Part shown: piece by piece, positions 55,888-62,740 of the stretch
How the letters are laid out: every line of letters begins with the position of its first letter
Numbering within the stretch: the first letter of the stretch is position 1
From: Flavobacterium luteum
Lineage (GTDB): Bacteria; Bacteroidota; Bacteroidia; Flavobacteriales; Flavobacteriaceae
Direction of reading: 5' to 3'
DNA length: 64,000 nucleotides
NCBI RefSeq assembly: GCF_008806775.1
Contig: NZ_WAEM01000006.1
Location: 1 to 64,000, forward strand
The notes under the pieces: model-generated
Databases searched by the model: none
What the model was told of the DNA's origin: nothing
Seen by the model: the letters and a program-made list of their open reading frames with translations, nothing else
Program-made: the position numbers and the translations under genes

Positions 55888-56178
55888 CTACCGTTTAGAA
55901 ATTTTGTTATTAGAAATTGAACGTTGTAAATTACATTTAAAACGATCAATTCCCTCAACACGCTTCGCCACATGCTTAGTTTTGCAGTTTTCTACACGTT
56001 TTCGCCACAAAACATAACTCTTAAACTTTAACTCTTTTTTCATCAATACTTTTACATCAGCCTCAGCCAAACCAAACTGAATTTTAATAGCATCAAAAGG
56101 AGTTCTGTCTTCCCAAGCCATTTCAATAATTCGATCTATTTCGACGATTGTAAAATAATTAGTACTGTAAGATGTCAT
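55888..56178 (-). CDS. TIGR03643 family small protein, first gene of the photolyase operon
   Basis: 96 aa. Core sequence: IDRIIEMAWEDRTPFDAIKI, GLAEADVKVLMKKELKFKSY and VLWRKRVENCKTKHVAKR, the TIGR03643 pattern, with a helix-turn-helix-like helical layout and a basic end. Its genes are usually near cryptochrome/photolyase genes. It could be a nucleic-acid binding partner or regulator, but function is unknown. A minus-strand -7 element TAACTTTG (56204-56211) lies 26 bases upstream and probably drives the whole operon. Confidence 0.82.
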   Translation of the reverse strand: MTSYSTNYFTIVEIDRIIEMAWEDRTPFDAIKIQFGLAEADVKVLMKKELKFKSYVLWRKRVENCKTKHVAKRVEGIDRFKCNLQRSISNNKISKR

Positions 56179-56203
56179 TTTTTTTTGTTTAATATAATTT
56201 CAG

Positions 56204-56211
56204 CAAAGTTA
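56204..56211 (-). promoter_or_regulatory. -7 promoter element of the photolyase operon
   Basis: CAAAGTTA on plus reads TAACTTTG on minus, an exact consensus match before the first operon gene. No palindrome or LitR-type site was seen next to it. Confidence 0.6.
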
Positions 56212-56309
56212 AACAAATAAAATAGTATTTAAATAAATTATCATGTGAAAATCTTGCTAAATAATTAGAAAAAATTCCCTTATTTTGCATCTCTATTCTA
56301 AATACATCT

Positions 56310-57377
56310 ATGACATCTATTCAAGCTAACGGATATCCAATCTATTTTAATGAAAAAGGATATGAATTTTTAAATCTTCATCTTAAAGAAAATAAATATT
56401 CTAACTTATTTATTATTGTTGATAGTAGAACAAACGAGTTGTGTTTACCTCAATTTCTTGGCTATCTAGAAACAGAACTTATTATTGAAATTATCGAATT
56501 TGATGCTGGTGAAGCCAATAAAAACATAGAAACTTGTATCCAAATTTGGAAAGTATTGACTGAGCTTGGTGCAGACAGAAAAACCCTTATTATAAATCTT
56601 GGTGGTGGTGTTGTTACTGATTTGGGCGGATTTGTAGCATCGACTTTTAAACGCGGAGTAGATTTTATAAATGTTCCAACTACACTGCTAGCTATGGTAG
56701 ATGCATCAGTAGGCGGAAAAAACGGTGTTGATTTAGGAAATTTAAAAAATCAAATTGGAGTGATTAATGTGCCGAAAATGGTTCTTATAGATACAAATTA
56801 TTTAGAAACGTTACCTAAAAATGAAATGCGATCAGGTCTTGCAGAAATGCTCAAACATGGCTTGATTTATGATAAAAATGAATGGGAGAAGTTTCTTGAT
56901 TTGAAAGGTCTAGACTTTGCAGATTTTGATGGTTTTATTTACAGATCGGTTTCCATTAAAAACGAAATTGTTATCCAAGATCCTACCGAAAAAAACATCA
57001 GAAAAGCTCTAAACTTTGGGCATACTTTAGGTCACGCTGTTGAAAGTTATTTTCTAGAACATGAAAATAAAACTACTTTATTACATGGCGAAGCAATTGC
57101 TGCAGGTATGATTCTTGAAAGTTTTATATCTAAAGGAAAAAATCTAATTACTACAGCCGAATATCTACAGATAAAAAGTACTATAAAATCAATTTTTGAA
57201 GATATTCAATTTGAAGAAAATGATTTGAAACCTATCATAGAATTACTGATTCATGATAAGAAAAATGAATACGGCTCTATACAATTTGCTTTGCTTGACG
57301 GAATTGGGAAAATTAAAATTAATCAAGAAGTTGATAATCAATTAATTGAAAAAGCCTTTGAAGATTACAAATCTTAA
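56310..57377 (+). CDS. aroB: 3-dehydroquinate synthase
   Basis: 355 aa, normal AroB length. NAD- and metal-binding motifs: LGGGVVTDLGGFVASTFKRG, VPTTLLAMVDASVGGKNGVD, KNQIGVINVPKMVLID, RSGLAEMLKHGLIYD, and the zinc histidines in LNFGHTLGHAVES and LLHGEAIAAGM. It converts DAHP to 3-dehydroquinate, step two of the shikimate pathway. It is divergent from the photolyase operon across a 131-base gap and has no shikimate neighbours here. Confidence 0.95.
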   Translation: MTSIQANGYPIYFNEKGYEFLNLHLKENKYSNLFIIVDSRTNELCLPQFLGYLETELIIEIIEFDAGEANKNIETCIQIWKVLTELGADRKTLIINLGGGVVTDLGGFVASTFKRGVDFINVPTTLLAMVDASVGGKNGVDLGNLKNQIGVINVPKMVLIDTNYLETLPKNEMRSGLAEMLKHGLIYDKNEWEKFLDLKGLDFADFDGFIYRSVSIKNEIVIQDPTEKNIRKALNFGHTLGHAVESYFLEHENKTTLLHGEAIAAGMILESFISKGKNLITTAEYLQIKSTIKSIFEDIQFEENDLKPIIELLIHDKKNEYGSIQFALLDGIGKIKINQEVDNQLIEKAFEDYKS

Positions 57378-57668
57378 CGTTTATTTAATACAAAGGTCAC
57401 TAACAAAATATTTTATTTTTTATATTTGTGCTAATGAATAAAAATATAAACAAAAAGAAGTTTTTTTTCTTTACTAGTAATGCTGTTTCCCCAATTGTAA
57501 TAAAATTGAGGAATATATTTTTGGTTAAAGGGATTTTAAATTTTGATGTTTTTCATTATTCAAACTTTCACACAGAAAAACTGCAAATTATTTATGCTAA
57601 TATTAGGGTTTGAAAAGGGATTGACATAATTATTTTAATTATTTTTAATCTTAAACTTTTATACCAAA
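57378..57668 (+). other. arginine decarboxylase leader region with possible 59-codon ORF
   Basis: 291 bases between aroB and the decarboxylase gene. TATATTTG (57421-57428) is a perfect -7 element; an ATG at 57434, 5 bases later, opens a 59-codon frame (MNKNINKKKFFFFTSNAVSP...) ending at 57613. The peptide has no recognised motif. It could be a leaderless small gene or simply the 5' part of a long decarboxylase leader. Confidence 0.35.
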
Positions 57669-59069
57669 ATGAATACAAGATATTTTGACCTTATCAATCA
57701 AACCTACTATTTCCCACAAGACGAATTTACGCTAAACAAAGACACCTTACAGTTTCATAATATTGATTTGATGAAATTGGTAGAACAATATGGGACTCCT
57801 TTAAAGTTTACCTATCTGCCACAAATATCTAATAATATTAATAGAGCTAAAAATTGGTTTCGTAAAGCCATGGATAGTAATAAATATGAAGGAAAGTACT
57901 ATTATTGTTATTGCACCAAGAGTTCCCATTTTGAATATGTAATGAATGAAGCTTTCAAAAACAATATTCATATAGAAACCTCCTCAGCATTTGATATAAA
58001 CATAGTTGAAAACCTTTTAGAAAACGGAAAAATCAACAAAAGCACCTATATAATTTGTAATGGTTTTAAAAGGGATCAGTATATCGAAAACATTGCTCGG
58101 TTGGTAAATAACGGTCATAAAAATGCCATTCCTATAATTGATAATTATGAAGAATTAGATTTACTCCAAGCTCAAATAAAAGGGAAATTTAAAATTGGAA
58201 TTCGAATTGCGGCCGAGGAAGAGCCTAAGTTTGAATTTTATACCTCTCGTTTAGGAATAGGTTACAAAAATATCGTTCAGTTTTACAAAAAACAAATTCA
58301 GGAAAATAAAAAATTGGAACTTAAAATGTTGCATTTTTTTATCAATACAGGAATTAATGACAATGCCTATTATTGGAACGAATTGGTAAAATGTATTAAA
58401 GTTTACGTAGCACTAAAAAAAGAATGTCCATCGCTTGATGGATTAAATATAGGTGGAGGGTTTCCAATAAAAAACTCGTTAGCTTTTGAGTATGATTATC
58501 AATATATGATTGACGAAATCATCAATCAAATTAAAATTGCTTGTGACGAAGCCGAAGTTGATGTTCCTAATATTTTTACCGAATTTGGATCGTTTACTGT
58601 AGGAGAAAGTGGCGGAGCAATTTACCAAATCCTATATCAAAAGCAACAGAATGATAGAGAGAAATGGAATATGATTGATTCCTCATTCATAACTACTTTG
58701 CCAGACACTTGGGCCATCAACAAACGTTTTATTATGCTAGCTGTAAACCGTTGGAACGATACGTATGAGAGAGTGCTTTTAGGCGGAATGACATGTGACA
58801 GTGACGATTATTACAACTCTGAACAAAACATGAACGCTATATATTTGCCCAAATACAATAAAGAAAAACCTTTATACATAGGATTCTTTAACACTGGAGC
58901 TTATCAAGAAACTATAGGTGGTTATGGAGGATTGCATCACTGCTTAATACCAGAACCTAAACATATTTTAATAGATAGAGATAAAAACGGAATTCTCGCA
59001 ACAGAAGTGTTTTCTGAACAACAAACCTCAGAACAAGTATTAAATATTTTAGGCTACAATAAAAAATAA
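57669..59069 (+). CDS. speA: arginine decarboxylase (short bacteroidotal type, PLP fold III)
   Basis: 466 aa, much shorter than the ~650-aa proteobacterial SpeA. Alanine-racemase-like barrel with the PLP lysine in YYYCYCTKSSHFEYV (Lys84), then HIETSSAFDINIVENLLENG, IGIRIAAEEEPKFEFYTSRL, LNIGGGFPIKNS, TEFGSFTVGESGGAIYQ and the beta-sandwich with LLGGMTCDSDDYY (Cys from the partner subunit) and FFNTGAYQETIGGYGGLHHC. In the usual pathway it makes agmatine from arginine for polyamine synthesis. Diaminopimelate/ornithine decarboxylase relatives are less likely, given the YYNSEQNM region. No agmatinase gene follows; a DHS-like gene does, 101 bases on. Confidence 0.82.
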   Translation: MNTRYFDLINQTYYFPQDEFTLNKDTLQFHNIDLMKLVEQYGTPLKFTYLPQISNNINRAKNWFRKAMDSNKYEGKYYYCYCTKSSHFEYVMNEAFKNNIHIETSSAFDINIVENLLENGKINKSTYIICNGFKRDQYIENIARLVNNGHKNAIPIIDNYEELDLLQAQIKGKFKIGIRIAAEEEPKFEFYTSRLGIGYKNIVQFYKKQIQENKKLELKMLHFFINTGINDNAYYWNELVKCIKVYVALKKECPSLDGLNIGGGFPIKNSLAFEYDYQYMIDEIINQIKIACDEAEVDVPNIFTEFGSFTVGESGGAIYQILYQKQQNDREKWNMIDSSFITTLPDTWAINKRFIMLAVNRWNDTYERVLLGGMTCDSDDYYNSEQNMNAIYLPKYNKEKPLYIGFFNTGAYQETIGGYGGLHHCLIPEPKHILIDRDKNGILATEVFSEQQTSEQVLNILGYNKK

Positions 59070-59170
59070 TTTACTGTTTGCTATTTCAAAAAAAAAGATT
59101 TTCTTTGATGTGTAAATAAATCGAAAAAAAAATACCTGGAATTGTTTGGGTAGATTAAAAAAAATAGAAA

Positions 59171-60142
59171 ATGAGTAAAGGACCTATCAGTCAATTTATA
59201 GAAAAACATTATTTGCATTTCAATTCTGCTGCACTGGTAGATGCGGCTAAAGGTTATGAACAACAACTAGCTAATGGTGCTAAAATGATGGTAACACTAG
59301 CTGGAGCAATGAGTACTGCAGAAATAGGGAAAATATTTGCCGAATTTATTCGCAAAGATAAAGTTCAAATTATTTCTTGTACTGGAGCCAATCTGGAAGA
59401 AGATATCATGAATTTAGTGGCTCATTCTCATTACGAAAGAGTACCGCATTATCGTGATTTAACTCCACAAGAAGAATGGGATTTGTTAGAGAGAGGTTTG
59501 AATAGGGTTACCGATACCTGTATTCCAGAGCACGAAGCTTTTAGACGATTACAAAAACACATCTATAAAATTTGGAAAGATGCGGATGATAATGGCGAAC
59601 GCTATTTTCCGCATGAATTTATGTATAAAATGTTACTCTCAGGTGTTTTAGAAGAGTATTATGAAATAGATTTAAAAGACAGCTGGATGTATGCTGCTGC
59701 TGAGAAAAACTTACCTATTATTGTTCCTGGTTGGGAAGATAGTACCATGGGGAATATTTTCGCTTCTTATGTTATAAAAGGTGACTTAAAAGCTTCTACC
59801 ATGAAATCTGGAATAGAATACATGGTTTTCTTGTCAGATTGGTATCCTAAAAACAGTGCTAACGGAGTTGGTTTTTTTCAAATTGGTGGAGGAATTGCAG
59901 GAGATTTTCCAATTTGTGTTGTTCCAATGTTATACCAAGATATGGAAATGCATGACGTTCCGTTTTGGAGTTATTTCTGTCAAATTTCAGACTCAACGAC
60001 TAGTTATGGCTCTTATTCTGGGGCAGTGCCAAATGAAAAAATTACTTGGGGGAAATTAGATATTAAAACCCCAAAATTTATAATCGAATCGGATGCTACA
60101 ATTGTAGCTCCACTAATTTTTGCTTACCTACTAGATTTATAA
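59171..60142 (+). CDS. deoxyhypusine synthase-like protein lacking the catalytic lysine
   Basis: 323 aa, fold of the deoxyhypusine synthase family: GAKMMVTLAGAMSTAEIGKI, IISCTGANLEEDIMNLVAHS, LPIIVPGWEDSTMGNIFASY, IGGGIAGDFPICVVPMLYQD, and GSYSGAVPNEKITWGKL. In active DHS the loop after GGG carries the lysine that forms the butylamine imine (human GGGVVKHH, Lys329). Here that place is Gly244 (GGGIAGDF), so the enzyme should not act as DHS. Bacteria also lack eIF5A. It lies after the arginine decarboxylase gene, where an agmatinase is commonly found, so a polyamine role such as agmatine or spermidine metabolism is plausible. It precedes the acidic-tail gene by 3 bases. Confidence 0.8.
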   Translation: MSKGPISQFIEKHYLHFNSAALVDAAKGYEQQLANGAKMMVTLAGAMSTAEIGKIFAEFIRKDKVQIISCTGANLEEDIMNLVAHSHYERVPHYRDLTPQEEWDLLERGLNRVTDTCIPEHEAFRRLQKHIYKIWKDADDNGERYFPHEFMYKMLLSGVLEEYYEIDLKDSWMYAAAEKNLPIIVPGWEDSTMGNIFASYVIKGDLKASTMKSGIEYMVFLSDWYPKNSANGVGFFQIGGGIAGDFPICVVPMLYQDMEMHDVPFWSYFCQISDSTTSYGSYSGAVPNEKITWGKLDIKTPKFIIESDATIVAPLIFAYLLDL

Positions 60143-60145
60143 TTT

Positions 60146-60568
60146 ATGAAAAGAATTATTGTTGATTATTCAAAACTTACAAACGAAATCCTGACACTTC
60201 TCGTGGAACGTTTTCCTGACGGATATGATGACTCAAATATAGTCCGATTTAGAAATGCTCAAAACGAACTTATTGAAGCAGTAGAAGTTAAAACCGATGA
60301 CACCATTTACTTAGTAAAAGTAAGCACAAAACTAGCCAGTCGATTAGAAAAATTTGACGAAGATGACGATATTGATGATATTGTAGAACCAATTGATGTA
60401 ATAAAAGGTATTGATTTAGATGATGACGTCTCTGATGATGATGATGAAGAAGAGAATGATTTAACAAAAGACTCAGCCGATTCGAGTACTGATGATGATG
60501 AAGAAGACGATGACGATATGGATGGACTAGAAGATATTGTTGATGAAGACGACGATGATGAAGACTAG
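60146..60568 (+). CDS. conserved hypothetical protein with very acidic C-terminal tail
   Basis: 140 aa. Residues 1-70 form a small ordered-looking domain (RIIVDYSKLTNEILTLLVER, DGYDDSNIVRFRNAQNELIE, DTIYLVKVSTKLASRLE). Residues ~72-140 are almost only Asp, Glu and Ser (DEEENDLTKDSADSSTDDDE). It is found in flavobacteria, sometimes annotated (without clear support) as a DNA primase-like protein. The tail could chelate cations, mimic DNA, or act as a solubility tag. It starts 3 bases after the DHS-like gene, so it shares that operon. Terminator follows. Confidence 0.75.
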   Translation: MKRIIVDYSKLTNEILTLLVERFPDGYDDSNIVRFRNAQNELIEAVEVKTDDTIYLVKVSTKLASRLEKFDEDDDIDDIVEPIDVIKGIDLDDDVSDDDDEEENDLTKDSADSSTDDDEEDDDDMDGLEDIVDEDDDDED

Positions 60569-60591
60569 ATAATATAGAATGAAAAATTAAA

Positions 60592-60631
60592 AAACAGTTG
60601 TTAGAAAATTTCTAGCAACTGTTTTTTTTTA
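60592..60631 (+). terminator. rho-independent terminator after the acidic-tail gene
   Basis: Long stem ACAGTTG-T-TAGAAA / TTTCTA-G-CAACTGT followed by nine T. Confidence 0.85.
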
Positions 60632-60737
60632 TGATAATGTGGTAAAAAATGGTTGTAAGCTTAATAGACTTAAATTTTTTAACCCTGATATTATTTCTCT
60701 TTAAATTTAATTTATATCACTAAACTATTTGGGATAT

Positions 60738-60774
60738 AAAAAAACCGCCTCAAATTTTAATATTGAGGCAGTTT
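60738..60774 (-). terminator. rho-independent terminator of the 511-aa T9SS gene
   Basis: Minus strand AACTGCCTCAA / TTGAGGCGGTT with an 8-base loop and seven T. Confidence 0.85.
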
Positions 60775-60797
60775 AAAATCAAATAAAATATAAAAAA

Positions 60798-62333
60798 CTA
60801 TTTCTTTAATACTTTTTTAGTAGCTATTCCTTTTTCTGTGTTAATATTCATCAAATACATTCCAGATGATAATTCTGCGATATTCATTTGTATTAATGAA
60901 GATTTACCAAATGTTTTATACTTAACTATTCTTCCGTTTAAGTCTTTAATACTAATGCTATTTATTAAATCAGCTTGCGAAGAAACTGTTATAATATCAT
61001 TAGTTGGATTTGGTGATACTGAAAATGTATTAGAAGTAAAATTATTTGTTGAAAGTGATGATGTAAATTCTAAAGTATCAAAAAACAAATAAGTCTGCTC
61101 TGCTCCTATTTCCGAATTATTATGGAATCCAAAGTTATAAACCCCACTTTCTATAGCTGTCCAAGTTGCAGTTTGTTCAGTAAAAGTAGTATCGTCTGTA
61201 ATAACAAAGCTACTTATAACTGTTGTTTGCTCAGTATCAACAGGAGCAATACCTACGGTTAAATCAAGTGCCATAGGTGAAACAACCGCTGGTGAAGCTG
61301 AATTATCTACCCAAAGTCTCGTTTTAAATTTTATTGTAACTGTTTCTCCCGCACTCAAACTTATAGCTCTAGAAAAACCCCATATATCTGATGCAGCTGC
61401 AGTATCATTAAAAGTATATAAAGAAGTACCGTCTCCACCATCTGCATAACTAGCTGGCGTAGAAGCAGCACTAGTTGTTAAAACTGAAAAATCACCACCA
61501 AATCCATCAGTAATTTCATTCTCAAAATCAGTTGAATAAGGTAATGTTTTGGCTAAATACCCAAAATAAGGTCCTTGGAATTCACTTTGCGAGGTAGACC
61601 CACAATTAGAACGAACATAATATCTAAAGTTTGAAGAATCTGGTAAACCTGAAATAGCACCCTCAACATAGGCTAAAGTTCCTGCAGGTACAGTAACTAT
61701 AGTTCCAGTCCCTGGAGATGCTGAAGTATCTGTACTCCAATCTACATCATAATTTGCTGGAGTTCCAATAGACGGATCCCAAAATAATTTTGCAGATGTA
61801 GTAGTATAACCGCCTGCACCATAGATATCTACATAACCTGGTCTAACACAAGAAACTGCTATAAACTCAAAGGTAAAATTAAATTTTTTAGGAGACCAAT
61901 TATTATCCCATTGAATATAATACGTTGTTCCGGCAGCAACAGGAACTGTAATTGTAGATAAATAATTTTGTACAGCATCACTAGGATCAACATCATCTGT
62001 ATAATCTATACATGTTAGTGCAGTACAAGTACCACTTAATATAGACAATCTAGTATCACCGCTATAGGTTGCGCCACCATCATTTATTGGCAAATCAGAA
62101 GAAATAGTGATCTCTCCATTTGAAACTGGTGTATACTTGTACCAAATAGATTTTAAAGCGGTCCCAGCATCATTTAAAGTGCCGCCTAGGCAAGGATTGG
62201 AATATGTGCCAGTTATTGCAGGTGCATTTATCGTACCGTTTGCAGTAATAGCTTTAGCTGCAGCACAAGACGCTTGTGCAAAAACGTTTATGCCAATAAC
62301 TAGCATAATACATGAAAGTAATAGTTTTTTCAT
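60798..62333 (-). CDS. T9SS type A sorting domain-containing secreted protein with fibronectin III domain
   Basis: 511 aa. Signal peptide ~1-20 (LLLSCIMLVIGINVFAQA). Residues ~24-160 look like a pre-peptidase C-terminal-type beta domain (SIWYKYTPVSNGEITISSDL, YYIQWDNNWSPKKFNFTFEF). A fibronectin type III domain lies at ~163-260 (DVDWSTDTSASPGTGTIVTV, NFRYYVRSNCGSTSQSEFQG) and a jelly-roll-like module at ~265-430 (LPYSTDFENEITDGFGGDF). The type A sorting domain is at ~435-511 (FSVSPNPTNDIITVSS, SGMYLMNINTEKGIATKKVL). Exported by Sec and T9SS; there is no catalytic domain, so an adhesin or surface-binding role is inferred. A TATATTTG -7 element lies upstream at 62367-62374 (minus). Confidence 0.85.
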   Translation of the reverse strand: MKKLLLSCIMLVIGINVFAQASCAAAKAITANGTINAPAITGTYSNPCLGGTLNDAGTALKSIWYKYTPVSNGEITISSDLPINDGGATYSGDTRLSILSGTCTALTCIDYTDDVDPSDAVQNYLSTITVPVAAGTTYYIQWDNNWSPKKFNFTFEFIAVSCVRPGYVDIYGAGGYTTTSAKLFWDPSIGTPANYDVDWSTDTSASPGTGTIVTVPAGTLAYVEGAISGLPDSSNFRYYVRSNCGSTSQSEFQGPYFGYLAKTLPYSTDFENEITDGFGGDFSVLTTSAASTPASYADGGDGTSLYTFNDTAAASDIWGFSRAISLSAGETVTIKFKTRLWVDNSASPAVVSPMALDLTVGIAPVDTEQTTVISSFVITDDTTFTEQTATWTAIESGVYNFGFHNNSEIGAEQTYLFFDTLEFTSSLSTNNFTSNTFSVSPNPTNDIITVSSQADLINSISIKDLNGRIVKYKTFGKSSLIQMNIAELSSGMYLMNINTEKGIATKKVLKK

Positions 62334-62657
62334 AATTATTTTTTAAGTTTTAAATTAAATATCAGGCAAATATAACTATTCTTTTAGCTTTTTAATAAAA
62401 CTTGGTGTTGAAAATTTTAAACAAATGAGTTAATTAACAAACTCGGAAAAAAATTATTTGTGCTAGTAATAACGTATTATAATGATAAAATGTATTAAAA
62501 AGTACATATTAAGGAATCAATTACAAACCCTTAAAATAGTTAAAAAAACTCTTACAATGCTAAATTGATTCAAATAAGCCTCTAAAAATTAATAGATCAA
62601 CTAAAAGACAACGAGATATTATTAATATGTTAATAATTATAATAATAGCTCAAAAAA
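62334..62657. other. AT-rich divergent intergenic region
   Basis: Between the T9SS gene and the OmpA gene. The only element recognised is the minus-strand -7 sequence CAAATATA (62367-62374, reading TATATTTG). No gene or clear operator was seen. Confidence 0.5.
62367..62374 (-). promoter_or_regulatory. -7 promoter element of the 511-aa T9SS gene
   Basis: CAAATATA on plus reads TATATTTG on minus, exact consensus, ~33 bases before the start codon. Confidence 0.6.
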
Positions 62658-62687
62658 TTGAATTTTTAAACTAAAATGTTATATTTG
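62658..62687 (+). promoter_or_regulatory. promoter of the OmpA/TSP3 gene
   Basis: TTG at 62658-62660 and TATATTTG at 62680-62687, spaced by 19 bases, the textbook Bacteroidota -33/-7 arrangement. Leader of about 50 nt. Confidence 0.75.
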
Positions 62688-62740
62688 CAAATTATATGTT
62701 AAATTCAAACTTTTACAAGCTTTAATATTCAAACCAAATT

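Noticed and set aside
56204..56309. Light-regulator (LitR/MerR-type) operator before the photolyase operon
   Set aside because: Looked for a dyad near the -7 element and found none convincing, so no operator is claimed.
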